IMG/VR virus record: IMGVR_UViG_3300028114_000957
Span: 1 to 64,000 of that record
Reading direction: 5' to 3' (one strand)
Origin: a virus
DNA length: 64,000 nt
The notes below the pieces were generated by a model that saw only the letters and a program-made list of their open reading frames with translations, was not told where the DNA came from and searched no databases. This document shows, in pieces, positions 42,282 to 51,261 of the stretch (position 1 is its first letter; every line of letters begins with the position of its first letter). The position numbers were made by a program, and so were the translations under genes.

Positions 42282-42999
42282 CTTTTAACATATAAATTAA
42301 TTCTTGAATGGATACATTATTATCACTCGCCATTTTTTTTAACGCTCTAACATTTTTTTTAATTAAATCCCCAATAACACCATCATCCGTTTTTTTGTCT
42401 TTGTTGAACAACATATCTTCATATAATTCATCGGTTTCAAGTTCTTTTAATATTTCCCTATCAATAAATCCTTTTTTCTTTTTAATACTAGGTGGAGTTT
42501 TTTTGTCCAAACCTTTCTTTTTACCTTGGTCTAGTGTTCTTATTTTTGCATTTTGAGGTTTCAACTTAAGTTCTTTTTTATAAAACTTTTCTGTTTCTTC
42601 TGCATCCATAAATTTAGTATCCTCAAACCCAAACGCTTTAGACATATCAATTTCTTTAACGTGACCTTCACCATAGTATCCATACCAACCTCTTAATAAT
42701 GGGTCTCTTGGGTTTTTACTCATAAAGACAATTTTATCGGTAATTGTTGGATTATTTTTAGTTCCAGTAGTTGCAGGATTTAATATTGGAACTGAAGAAG
42801 TTTCCCACGTTCCATCATAATCTACAAGTTCGGTCACTTCACCTTCGGTGTTTTTTGTCTTTTTCAAAAATATTTCATGGCTCTTACACGGCATGTAAAT
42901 TTTCTTACCTTTTTCAGTATGTTGGTGTGAGCCGGTACAATTAATTGTTTTTGCAACCCTTTCAGCTCTTTCTTTTGTAGAATATTTATAGGTCTTCAT
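42274..42999 (-). CDS. Conserved-type hypothetical protein with Cys/His N-terminal module
   Basis: 241 residues. The first about 60 residues (YSTKERAERVAKTINCTGSH, then KIYMPCKSHEIF) look like a small Cys/His module that I recall in other environmental phage proteins; function unknown. The middle is mixed, and the rest is Lys-rich with a helical C-terminus (LKKMASDNNVSIQELIYML). It heads the minus-strand unit ending at the terminator at 40431, and is divergent to the large fibre-like gene. Confidence 0.5.
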   Translation of the reverse strand: MKTYKYSTKERAERVAKTINCTGSHQHTEKGKKIYMPCKSHEIFLKKTKNTEGEVTELVDYDGTWETSSVPILNPATTGTKNNPTITDKIVFMSKNPRDPLLRGWYGYYGEGHVKEIDMSKAFGFEDTKFMDAEETEKFYKKELKLKPQNAKIRTLDQGKKKGLDKKTPPSIKKKKGFIDREILKELETDELYEDMLFNKDKKTDDGVIGDLIKKNVRALKKMASDNNVSIQELIYMLKDE

Positions 43000-43012
43000 T
43001 TAATACTTTTTA

Positions 43013-43020
43013 TATAAATA
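43013..43020 (-). promoter_or_regulatory. TATTTATA promoter-like motif (minus strand)
   Basis: Reads TATTTATA toward the gene ending at 42274, 13 nt before its ATG at 42999. It forms a back-to-back pair with the plus-strand motif at 43034. Confidence 0.45.
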
Positions 43021-43033
43021 TCTTCGTTTAAAG

Positions 43034-43041
43034 TATTTATA
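43034..43041 (+). promoter_or_regulatory. TATTTATA promoter-like motif
   Basis: TATTTATAAATAAAA lies 7 nt before the ATG at 43049; divergent partner of the motif at 43013. Confidence 0.45.
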
Positions 43042-43048
43042 AATAAAA

Positions 43049-45754
43049 ATGCCAAGTCAAAGTATTAATTCATATTTTACGCCAAAATATTCGCAAAAAT
43101 TAAATTTTGGGAATTATTTTGATTTTACTCTCGTTGGGGATGAAAAAGACTACGACGAGGAGGTAGTTTTTTCAGATGATTTGATAGCAATTAATGACGG
43201 CAATAGGTTACCGATTATATATGATTTATCTAATCCCGACACCTGTCCTCAAGTATCTATGTTATTTAATAATTTTTATAGTAGTGCAACATTAGTTTCC
43301 AAAAATTATTACAACCCAAATAATGTAGATTTGGATTGTATTTCTGCTTTCACAGGTACTTGTGATGTTGGTTTGACAGCAACTGACAACGGACTATTTA
43401 CCCTTTTAACTGGTCAAACATTGAATTATACAATGGGTATAAGAAACGACTTTAAATTTAACCCATACTACTACGATAGAAGAATGAAAATGCATATGGT
43501 CACAGGTTACACTAACTCACCAAATATTGTATTTAATGGTAGACCAAAACAATCTATGTATAATATAGTTTCCGTAGTAGATTTGGTTGCGGGATATCAC
43601 CAACAACTATATGGAGGATTTTATCAAGGTTTTTACAAATTATTCGGTTATGACTATGAAGTTTTTCCAGAAAGACTAAATAAAGGGTGGACAATGGAAA
43701 CTTTGATTAAACCAAGAAACATCGACCTTTATTCTATTGACACTTCAACTCAAGAATATTTAAACACTAAATATCCAAATAATGCCGGTACTTTTTTCTA
43801 CTTTGGTACAAGAGCAGAAAACAAATATTATCATTATGCCGGTGGAAGTCCAGAATCAGATTCAGGATATACTCGTGTAACATCAGGATTTACAAGTTTA
43901 AGTAGTTGTACTTGTTACGAAACCGGATATACAAACGCTAACTGTGTAAATTTATACCCTATGAGTTCTACAACTGCCTACCATAATATTGGTTGTAATT
44001 GCGGTGGAGCTTGTACCGAAGAAATACCGAATCCTCCGTTGGACCCAAAATTTGATGTATTATCAAACGCACTTTCTATGAGATTTAGCGGTTGCCCTTT
44101 AAATCCAAGTTTATGTGTAAAATACATAAAAATCACAGGAGACTGTGTTACCACAGGAGTATGTGAAACTACAGGGGTGACTTTTCAAACAGGTTATACG
44201 ATAACTGAAGTTTGCACACCACCAATTTATGATATATGTGATTATGTATGTGGAACAATCACTGAAGATAGATGGGTTATGGTTACTGCTGTATTTGAAA
44301 GGTATACAACAATAGAAGAATGCGACTTATTGAATCTTGGAGGTCTTGGTGATATTAGAGAAGTTACTTATCAATCAATATTAAATGGAACTTCATATAA
44401 TTTAATAATGCCACCTGAAACTCATTCGGGAGATACAAAAGAAAATAAAGTTTATAGAATTATTTTTGACCGTAAATGGTTTGATGATACTTGGTATAGA
44501 CTCGGTAGATTAAAATTATATATAAATGGTTACTTATTTACGGTAATTGAAAATTTTGAAGAAATAATACCTCGTGAATTAAACTGTGAAAAAGAAAAAC
44601 AAATAGGTGTTCCTTTTAACATTTCTTGGGGTGGAGGTAGTCAGGGTCTTCACGATAATTTAATTTTCAAAGAATGCGCTGATTGGGGATGGTCAGTTGG
44701 TAGTGGAGTTACAACTTTATCATATATTTCGTGTAATGGTTCGTCAGTAAGTTTAACAGGTCTGACTAATCAATCTGGAACTATAAGTACACAACCCGGT
44801 ACTACTCCAACTTTTAACATTTCTTCAAGTGCTAATACTTTAACTTTTAGTGGAAATAGTATTCCTTTAAATGGACCTTACCAACAAGACCCCGAAGCGT
44901 TTCCAAACGAAATATTATCAGCGTCAACTTATAATTCATTGACCACCGATATACTTGTTGAACAAAATTTTGGAGGCTCTTTTATGGGTGGTATTTCACA
45001 ATTTAGAATGTATACAGAACCTTTTTCTAGCCCTCAAGTCCAACATAATTTTAGAATATTAAAAGACCAATTTAATTTATTTGATTATTGGTGTCCGAAT
45101 TGTTTATCTTTACCTTTACCTACACCTACACCAACACCGAGCCCTACACCAACACCTACTCCGACACCTACACCAACACCTACACCAACACCGAGCCCTA
45201 CACCCGCATATATTACGGCGATGGCGTTTCCTTGTGGTGGTGAATTTGCAGCAGAAGTAATATCAATTCCTTCGCAATATCAGAATTTGGATAACTACTA
45301 CGTTGTTGGGGCAACAAATGGGGAATGTTATATTGTCGGAGGACCAACCGCGAGTCCTTCAACTATAACATGGAACGGTCAAGTTTATGGTCAAGGTGGT
45401 GATTGTAATTTATGTCCTCCACCACCAACACCAGTACCTTGTTTAACAACTCACCCATACTTATCTTCTAATATAATATTCGGTGTTAGCTTCGTATCTA
45501 TAACCAACGATTACTCTGCAGCATGTAATGGTCTTGCTTGTTTACAGGCATCAACATGCTCCCCGACTGGTGGTTTTTCCCCAAACTACATAGACACACC
45601 ATTAGTACAAGTTGGCACAGTATTTTATGGAAACGCAACCACTTGTAATTACTACACATTTAGTGGATGGTATATTGTACAAAACTCAGGAAGTTATGTG
45701 TTAATTAGTTTATCTAATGGAATTGTGACAACGGTTTTAACCACTTGTCCATAA
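43049..45754 (+). CDS. Large tail-fibre-like protein with Pro-Thr linker
   Basis: 901 residues. The N-terminal 680 residues are beta-rich with several Cys pairs and a lectin/laminin-G-like look (YRLGRLKLYINGYLFTVIENF). A Pro-Thr/Pro-Ser repeat linker spans about 688-722. The C-terminal part has a Cys-bracketed module (GECYIVGGP and DCNLC) comparable to the modules in the protein at 15693. There is no signal peptide or membrane anchor, so it fits a virion adhesin or fibre. Receptor binding is inferred. The promoter motif is 7 nt upstream. Confidence 0.6.
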   Translation: MPSQSINSYFTPKYSQKLNFGNYFDFTLVGDEKDYDEEVVFSDDLIAINDGNRLPIIYDLSNPDTCPQVSMLFNNFYSSATLVSKNYYNPNNVDLDCISAFTGTCDVGLTATDNGLFTLLTGQTLNYTMGIRNDFKFNPYYYDRRMKMHMVTGYTNSPNIVFNGRPKQSMYNIVSVVDLVAGYHQQLYGGFYQGFYKLFGYDYEVFPERLNKGWTMETLIKPRNIDLYSIDTSTQEYLNTKYPNNAGTFFYFGTRAENKYYHYAGGSPESDSGYTRVTSGFTSLSSCTCYETGYTNANCVNLYPMSSTTAYHNIGCNCGGACTEEIPNPPLDPKFDVLSNALSMRFSGCPLNPSLCVKYIKITGDCVTTGVCETTGVTFQTGYTITEVCTPPIYDICDYVCGTITEDRWVMVTAVFERYTTIEECDLLNLGGLGDIREVTYQSILNGTSYNLIMPPETHSGDTKENKVYRIIFDRKWFDDTWYRLGRLKLYINGYLFTVIENFEEIIPRELNCEKEKQIGVPFNISWGGGSQGLHDNLIFKECADWGWSVGSGVTTLSYISCNGSSVSLTGLTNQSGTISTQPGTTPTFNISSSANTLTFSGNSIPLNGPYQQDPEAFPNEILSASTYNSLTTDILVEQNFGGSFMGGISQFRMYTEPFSSPQVQHNFRILKDQFNLFDYWCPNCLSLPLPTPTPTPSPTPTPTPTPTPTPTPTPSPTPAYITAMAFPCGGEFAAEVISIPSQYQNLDNYYVVGATNGECYIVGGPTASPSTITWNGQVYGQGGDCNLCPPPPTPVPCLTTHPYLSSNIIFGVSFVSITNDYSAACNGLACLQASTCSPTGGFSPNYIDTPLVQVGTVFYGNATTCNYYTFSGWYIVQNSGSYVLISLSNGIVTTVLTTCP
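45109..45210 (+). repeat. Pro-Thr/Pro-Ser coding repeat
   Basis: A 6-nt periodic run (CCTACA / CCAACA type) encodes a P-T/P-S linker of about 34 residues inside the fibre-like protein. It is not a CRISPR or a regulatory repeat. Confidence 0.85.
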
Positions 45755-45774
45755 AAAATATTTTTAAATAGAAA

Positions 45775-46128
45775 ATGGAATTTTTTATAAATCAAAACTC
45801 AACACTACCCATTTTAAAAATGGAACCTGTCATTGATGGGAAAAGTGACTCATATAAAAATATTATAGAAATATTAGACAATGCGATTATTAGGTTTTCT
45901 ATGAAAAATGAAGGCAACGGAATTCAAAAAATATTTATGAATCAAGCATACATTGTAGAAAAATTTAAAAATAATCCTGACACCCCTTGGGAATATTATC
46001 TATACTACAAGTGGAATGCAAATGATACAAAAATTAAAGGTAGGTTCATAGGTGAATTTTCAATTGTATTGGAAAATGGAGAATTAATCACACCAATTAG
46101 AGAAAATCTTTACATCAATATTATTTGA
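45775..46128 (+). CDS. Hypothetical virion-type protein
   Basis: 117 residues, not recognised. Beta-sandwich-like pattern with strands (AIIRFSMKN, KGRFIGEFSIVLENGELITP) and a central helix. It could be a baseplate- or fibre-associated domain of the kind that precedes host-recognition modules; unsupported otherwise. It lies 20 nt after the fibre-like gene, and its stop codon overlaps the -35 of the DNA polymerase promoter. Confidence 0.5.
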   Translation: MEFFINQNSTLPILKMEPVIDGKSDSYKNIIEILDNAIIRFSMKNEGNGIQKIFMNQAYIVEKFKNNPDTPWEYYLYYKWNANDTKIKGRFIGEFSIVLENGELITPIRENLYINII

Positions 46129-46153
46129 CAAGAGTAGATTTTACACTTATATT
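46125..46153 (+). promoter_or_regulatory. Host-type promoter candidate TTGACA-N17-TATATT before DNA polymerase
   Basis: TTGACA at 46125-46130 (overlapping the previous stop) and TATATT at 46148-46153, again with a 17-nt spacer. It is the only promoter-like element before the polymerase and resembles those at 9416 and 54134. Confidence 0.55.
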
Positions 46154-46169
46154 TAAGACTAAGGTAAAT

Positions 46170-46185
46170 GTTACACCTATGTAAC
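46170..46185 (+). promoter_or_regulatory. Inverted repeat in the DNA polymerase leader
   Basis: GTTACA-CCTA-TGTAAC, a perfect 6-bp inverted repeat 31 nt upstream of the polymerase ATG and downstream of its promoter. It may be an operator or an mRNA hairpin. T4 polymerase represses its own translation through a leader hairpin, so this is a candidate site, with no direct evidence. Confidence 0.35.
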
Positions 46186-46216
46186 AGCTAATACACCAAA
46201 CTTAAATATAAACATT

Positions 46217-49045
46217 ATGGTCCCACAAGAAGAAATTGAACGCTTTTTATTAGGCGAAGACGAAGAAAAATATATAGTATCTTTAGAATACGATTACAAA
46301 ACATCAAAAATTTATAAAATAATTCAGGACCCTGTAAAGGGTAAATTGTTACGTCCTGACACATTCATTCCATTTGCTTGGGTTGGTGATTTGAAAGGTA
46401 AAAACTTTTATAAAAGTGATAAACATGCACAAAAACGTGCAATGAGTGAAAATGGTATTATCATTGAAAAATTAGACACTCACGGAGATGAACGTTTAGA
46501 AAACGGACTCAAGTATATTGTTAAAACAACAAAAACATATTCGAACCTTGTAAACTTTTTTAAAGGTGGAGGTTTAGACCCGTGGGGTAGAGATAATACT
46601 GACTCCATACAAATACTTTCACCCGTTGAACAATACTTGGTTCAAAAAAACAAAAGACTTTTTAAAGGATTTGAAGAATACGATGAAATTCACAGATTTG
46701 TATTCGATATTGAGACCACAGGTCTTGACCCCAAAACAAGTAAGATATTCTTGATTGGAATGAAAGATAATCGTGGTTTTATAAAACTATTATCGGCACA
46801 AAATGAAGATGCAGAAAGACAAATGATTATTGATTTTTTTAAAACAATAGACGATTTAAAACCATCTTTAGTTGGTGGTTACAACTCGGCATTCTTTGAC
46901 TTCCCATTTATTTTAAAACGTGCAGAAATTTTAAAAGTTAATATCAAAAAAATATGTAAAACCTTACATCCCGATTATAGTTTAAAACAAAAAGATGGTA
47001 TCTTGAAGTTAGCAAACGAAATGGAACCATATGTTCAAACTCAGATGTGGGGATATAACATTGTGGATATAGCACATGCTGTTCGTAGAGCACAAGCAAT
47101 TAACTCAGACATTAAGAGTTGGTCTTTGAAGTATATTACAAAGTTTATTGAAGCAGAAAAACCAAATCGTGTTTATGTGGAAGGTGATAAGATTGGTAAA
47201 ATATATTTCGAAAACGAAGAGTTTTGGATGAATAAAGAAAATGGAGCATACAAAAAAGTTGGTTTAGATTCTAAAATTGATGAAATATGCGGTAGACGTG
47301 ATGATGTTTATAAATTAGTTACAGGTTCAAAGATTATTGAAGACTACTTGGATGATGACCTTTATGAAACAATGATTGTTGATGAGCAGTTTAATCAAGC
47401 AAACTTTTTGTTGTCCAAACTTGTACCAACAACATATGAAAGACTTTCAACTATGGGGACCGCAACATTATGGAAAATGATTATGGCCTCTTGGTCATAC
47501 AAACATAATTTGGCACTTCCAAAAAAGTTAGAAAAAAGAAAGTTTACAGGTGGTCTTTCTCGTTTGGTTCAAGTTGGGTTCTCTAAAAATGTATTAAAAC
47601 TTGACTACTCTTCACTATACCCATCTATTCAGTTGGTTCACGACGTGTTTCCTGCTTGTGATGTTACAGGTGCGATGAAAAGTATGTTAAAGTATTTTCG
47701 TGATACTCGTATTAAATATAAGAACTTGGCGAGTGAATATAAAACAATAGACCCAAAGTTAGCAATTTCATACGACAGAAAACAATTACCAATTAAAATC
47801 TTTATCAACGCATTCTTTGGTTCATTATCAGCACCTCAAGTATTTCCGTGGGGTGACATTGATATGGGTGAACAGATTACTTGTACAGGAAGACAATATC
47901 TTCGTCAGATGATTATGTTTTTTATGCAAAGAGGATATGTTCCCCTTGTAATGGATACGGATGGTGTTAACTTTGAAACTCCATCAGACCGTGATGAATA
48001 CAAATACATCGGTAAAGGTCTTAACGGATTGGTTAAAGAAAATAAAGAATATGTTGGCGCTGAAGCTGATGTTGCAGAATACAATGATTTATTCTTACGA
48101 GGTGAAATGGGATTAGACATTGATGGGGTTTGGTCTTCAACGATTAATGTGGCTCGAAAAAACTACGCACTTCTTACTGATAAAGGAAAAGTAAAACTTA
48201 CAGGAAATACAATTAAATCTAAAAAACTTCAAACATATGTTGCTGAATTTTTGGATAAAGGACTTCGATTGTTATTAGATGGTAAAGGTGGTGAGTTTTT
48301 AGATTTCTACTATGAGTATGTTGATAAGTTGTATAACAAACAAATTCCTTTAGCAAAAATTGCAAACAAGGCTCGAGTTAAACAATCTATTGATGATTAT
48401 AAAGTTCACATAACAAAAACTACAAGGGCCGGTAATATGATGTCAAGACAAGCTCATATGGAACTTTTGATTAAAGAAAATAAAAGTCCTGGTCTTGGTG
48501 ACACTATCTATTATGTTAATAATGGTGAAAAAAAATCACACGGTGATGTTCAAAAGAAAAAAGATGAACTTGTTTTAAATTGTTATTTAATTAATGAAGA
48601 GGACATTGAAAAAAATCCTGATTTATTAGGAGATTATAATGTTGCAAGATATATGGCAGCATTCAATAAAAGAATTGAACCATTACTTGTTGTGTATAAC
48701 CCTGAAATCAGAGAAGACATTTTAATTGAGGACCCTAAAGATAGACCCATATTTACAAAAACACAAACAGAACTTGTAAGGGGTTACCCAATGAAAGAGG
48801 CTCATCAAGATACTTTAGAGGAGGTTTTGACTCTATCCGATATGGAATTAACTTTTTGGAAAAGTGTTGGGATTGACCCGTATTATATGTATATTGAAAA
48901 CACGTTAGATTTAGTTGATACACAATGGGTTTCAAAAAATAGAAAAATGATGGATGAGTTTGTTAGTAAAAACGACAAAGTAGACCAAGATGAATACTAT
49001 GAGTTTGATGCTGAAGGTGATTTAATGGCTCTTAGTTTTGACTAA
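46217..49045 (+). CDS. DNA polymerase, family B (T4 gp43 type)
   Basis: 942 residues against 898 in T4 gp43. It replicates the phage genome with a proofreading domain. Exonuclease motifs: FDIETTGLD (Exo I, near 163), VGGYNSAFFDFP (Exo II) and a Tyr-containing Exo III region later. Polymerase motifs: LDYSSLYPSI (A, near 463), the Lys-containing INAFFGSLSA helix (B), and MDTDGVNF (C, near 579) with the catalytic Asp pair. A KARVK-type basic region lies near the thumb. It stands alone behind a host-type promoter. No intein is present. Confidence 0.95.
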   Translation: MVPQEEIERFLLGEDEEKYIVSLEYDYKTSKIYKIIQDPVKGKLLRPDTFIPFAWVGDLKGKNFYKSDKHAQKRAMSENGIIIEKLDTHGDERLENGLKYIVKTTKTYSNLVNFFKGGGLDPWGRDNTDSIQILSPVEQYLVQKNKRLFKGFEEYDEIHRFVFDIETTGLDPKTSKIFLIGMKDNRGFIKLLSAQNEDAERQMIIDFFKTIDDLKPSLVGGYNSAFFDFPFILKRAEILKVNIKKICKTLHPDYSLKQKDGILKLANEMEPYVQTQMWGYNIVDIAHAVRRAQAINSDIKSWSLKYITKFIEAEKPNRVYVEGDKIGKIYFENEEFWMNKENGAYKKVGLDSKIDEICGRRDDVYKLVTGSKIIEDYLDDDLYETMIVDEQFNQANFLLSKLVPTTYERLSTMGTATLWKMIMASWSYKHNLALPKKLEKRKFTGGLSRLVQVGFSKNVLKLDYSSLYPSIQLVHDVFPACDVTGAMKSMLKYFRDTRIKYKNLASEYKTIDPKLAISYDRKQLPIKIFINAFFGSLSAPQVFPWGDIDMGEQITCTGRQYLRQMIMFFMQRGYVPLVMDTDGVNFETPSDRDEYKYIGKGLNGLVKENKEYVGAEADVAEYNDLFLRGEMGLDIDGVWSSTINVARKNYALLTDKGKVKLTGNTIKSKKLQTYVAEFLDKGLRLLLDGKGGEFLDFYYEYVDKLYNKQIPLAKIANKARVKQSIDDYKVHITKTTRAGNMMSRQAHMELLIKENKSPGLGDTIYYVNNGEKKSHGDVQKKKDELVLNCYLINEEDIEKNPDLLGDYNVARYMAAFNKRIEPLLVVYNPEIREDILIEDPKDRPIFTKTQTELVRGYPMKEAHQDTLEEVLTLSDMELTFWKSVGIDPYYMYIENTLDLVDTQWVSKNRKMMDEFVSKNDKVDQDEYYEFDAEGDLMALSFD

Positions 49046-49374
49046 GAGTTTTTAAGTCCATCAGAAGAAAGAATATACCAAAACCTATTAACTTTTTTGA
49101 ATTCTACACAAGCTCCTTTTTCCATTTCAACTTCTTCAAACTGTTCATCAATTAATGCGTCCGTCTTAACTAAAACATTTGTCATAGCTTTAACAACTAC
49201 GTGGTCTGTGTTTGATGAATTTAAAAAAAGTTCGCAATTTTCAACACCTGTTACAACAATAACATATTCACCATTTGTTTCGTAAGTTGTATTTGAAACA
49301 ACTGCCGATTCTGATGTTTCTATTTTATTACCATTAATTATTCTGGTAGATGAAACTGACCTAAATACTGCCAT
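49042..49374 (-). CDS. Small virion-type protein
   Basis: 110 residues, not recognised. Beta-rich and Val/Thr-rich (AVVSNTTYETNGEYVIVVTG, then ELFLNSSNTDHVVVKAMT), as in small phage decoration or head-fibre proteins. The stop overlaps the DNA polymerase stop by 4 nt, and it starts 7 nt after the neck-type gene, so they share a transcript. A decoration role is inferred from composition only. Confidence 0.5.
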   Translation of the reverse strand: MAVFRSVSSTRIINGNKIETSESAVVSNTTYETNGEYVIVVTGVENCELFLNSSNTDHVVVKAMTNVLVKTDALIDEQFEEVEMEKGACVEFKKVNRFWYILSSDGLKNS

Positions 49375-49381
49375 AAAAAAA

Positions 49382-50503
49382 TTATATAATATTATAAGGA
49401 CTTGTAAATGGTCTGAATTTTAAAGCTTTATTTATATTTTCAGCTTGAGCCGCCTTTACTTCTAATTGTTTTTCAGGTCTTAATCTTTCAAGTCTAGTTT
49501 TCAATTCTTCCCACAGTGTTGCTTTTTCGTCTTTTGCTTCAGTGTTCAAACTTTGCCATTCTAACGTCAATTCAGAATCAGGAGTTTTCAAACTTCCACT
49601 ATACTTACCTCTTACTTTAGCCAAAGTTTCTTTACAATATGCGGTAAACCATCTTCTAACCCATGTTTGTGCGGGTGAGTTTAATTCATCCCACCTCATT
49701 TCATCTATTGGAACATCAGACGGTAGTCTTACAACATCAGGATTTTTAGCTAAACAATCATCCCTATCAAATGTATCATAATACCAATACCACACACGAT
49801 GCTTTTGGTAGTTAATATTTCCAAAATCAAATTTACCTCCAGGAACATTCATTAAATGTAGTGCCTTCTTACCCTCAGGAAGTGCTGTAATTCTATAAGT
49901 TAAATCTCCTGTTATGATTCTTCTTTTCATTTGAATGTCTGACATTCTTAAAAGAATATCAAATGCTGGAGTAATAAAATAATTGCCCGTTGTCCCCATC
50001 TGAGAAAAACCGGCACCACCACCAAGACCGATACCACCAAATCCACCAAATCCACCCATAAATGGGTCAAAGTAAGCGGCATCTAATTCAGACCTAGCGA
50101 ACCATAAAATTTCGTTTATTTCACGACCTGCCGGAATTTCATATATTTGTTGGTTGGCTACTAATTCGATGTAATCTTTTTTCAACACCCAATCTCCACC
50201 AGCTTGTAATCCCACTATTTTAGAATAAGCATATGTAAACTGAGTTTCATAATCTAAACTTCTTGTTGTAAATGCTCTTGTAAGTGATTGTTCATCTAAG
50301 TTAAGACCCGCTAAAGATGTCCATTGAGATTCAATTAACCAATCATTAACGTGTTGGGCATAATCTTGAATTGACAATTCTAATAATGAATCCATCATTT
50401 CATCTTCCAATTCGACACTACGAAGAGGGGCTCCTAAAAGATTTTTTATTCTTTTATAAAGTTTACTTCTATCAGGTTCAGTAATTATTACAGTAGTTGC
50501 CAT
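49382..50503 (-). CDS. Neck/head-completion protein (T4 gp13 type)
   Basis: 373 residues. It matches the gp13-like neck proteins of large myoviruses. The N-terminus TEPDRSKLYKRIKNLLGAP precedes ELSIQDYAQHVNDWLI. A Gly/Phe-rich insert (about 140-165) follows. The C-terminal block WFTAYCKETLAKVRGKYSGS and TLEWQSLNTEAKDEK are strong family marks, ending in a Glu/Arg-rich helix. gp13 helps seal the filled head and joins the tail. It is on the opposite strand from the other neck genes. A TATTTATA motif lies 13 nt upstream. Confidence 0.72.
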   Translation of the reverse strand: MATTVIITEPDRSKLYKRIKNLLGAPLRSVELEDEMMDSLLELSIQDYAQHVNDWLIESQWTSLAGLNLDEQSLTRAFTTRSLDYETQFTYAYSKIVGLQAGGDWVLKKDYIELVANQQIYEIPAGREINEILWFARSELDAAYFDPFMGGFGGFGGIGLGGGAGFSQMGTTGNYFITPAFDILLRMSDIQMKRRIITGDLTYRITALPEGKKALHLMNVPGGKFDFGNINYQKHRVWYWYYDTFDRDDCLAKNPDVVRLPSDVPIDEMRWDELNSPAQTWVRRWFTAYCKETLAKVRGKYSGSLKTPDSELTLEWQSLNTEAKDEKATLWEELKTRLERLRPEKQLEVKAAQAENINKALKFRPFTSPYNII

Positions 50504-50516
50504 AATATATTTTATA

Positions 50517-50524
50517 TATAAATA
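50517..50524 (-). promoter_or_regulatory. TATTTATA promoter-like motif (minus strand)
   Basis: Reads TATTTATATATAAAATA toward the neck-protein gene, 13 nt before its ATG; the context matches the motifs at 17838 and 56175. Confidence 0.5.
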
Positions 50525-50529
50525 TTCTT

Positions 50530-51249
50530 TTAGTCATTAAGTTTTGACTGCGTCGAATATAAATCATTTACAAACCCCCAATTAACCACCTTCCAAAAGT
50601 TTGAAACGTACTTATCCCTTTGATTTTTATACTTTAAATAATACGCATGTTCCCAAACATCTAACCCCAAAAGAGGATATCCTCTAACTTCTTGGTTGTC
50701 CATTAATGGGTTATCTTGATTTGCGGTTGTAACAATTTTTAGTCTATTAGTTTTAGTTAATATTAACCAAACCCACCCTGAACCAAATCTTGATTTTGCC
50801 TCTTCTTCAAACTTTTCTTTAAATTTTTCAAAAGAACCAAAAGTTTTTTCAATTTTAGATTTTATTGGGTCTTCAAGTTTTTGTTTTTTTGGTGAAAGCA
50901 TTTTCCAAAATAATGCATGATTAAATGCTCCGCCACCATTATTTCTAACAACAGTATTAAACTTTGATATGTCTGAAACTATTTGTTCCAAATCTAAATC
51001 TTTCCCTTTAACTTTTTCTAATTCTTTGTTTAACTTATCAACATAACCTTTGTAATGTTTGTTGTAGTGAGTATTCATAGTCTCACTATCAATAAAAACT
51101 TCTAAAGAATTATAATCATATGGTAATTTATCTATACTGATTTTTTTAATTTCACTAATTAAGGTGATTTTTTCAGATGATTCAATTTCTAATAATGATT
51201 CAATATGATTGATTGTTTTTAAGTACCCTTCGAAAATTTTTGATTTCAT
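50530..51249 (-). CDS. Iron/manganese superoxide dismutase with N-terminal extension
   Basis: 239 residues. Converts superoxide to peroxide and oxygen. Metal ligands are visible: His61 (MNTHYNKHYKGYV), His111 (FNHALFW), Asp197 and His201 (GLDVWEHAYYLKY). The usual core start PYDYNSLE lies at 43-50, so about 40 extra residues precede it. The extension (MKSKIFEGYLKTINHIESLLE) is basic-amphipathic and includes LLE, like the leaders seen on putative packaged proteins. The metal cannot be decided by eye. A TATTTATT motif precedes it. Confidence 0.9.
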   Translation of the reverse strand: MKSKIFEGYLKTINHIESLLEIESSEKITLISEIKKISIDKLPYDYNSLEVFIDSETMNTHYNKHYKGYVDKLNKELEKVKGKDLDLEQIVSDISKFNTVVRNNGGGAFNHALFWKMLSPKKQKLEDPIKSKIEKTFGSFEKFKEKFEEEAKSRFGSGWVWLILTKTNRLKIVTTANQDNPLMDNQEVRGYPLLGLDVWEHAYYLKYKNQRDKYVSNFWKVVNWGFVNDLYSTQSKLND

Positions 51250-51253
51250 ATAG

Positions 51254-51261
51254 AATAAATA
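51254..51261 (-). promoter_or_regulatory. TATTTATT promoter-like motif (minus strand)
   Basis: Reads TATTTATT toward the superoxide dismutase gene, 4 nt before its ATG; it overlaps the end of the helicase gene. Confidence 0.4.

Noticed and set aside
45109-45210. Short periodic repeat that resembles a CRISPR array or satellite
   Set aside because: It is a 6-nt coding periodicity for a Pro-Thr linker, with no spacers.
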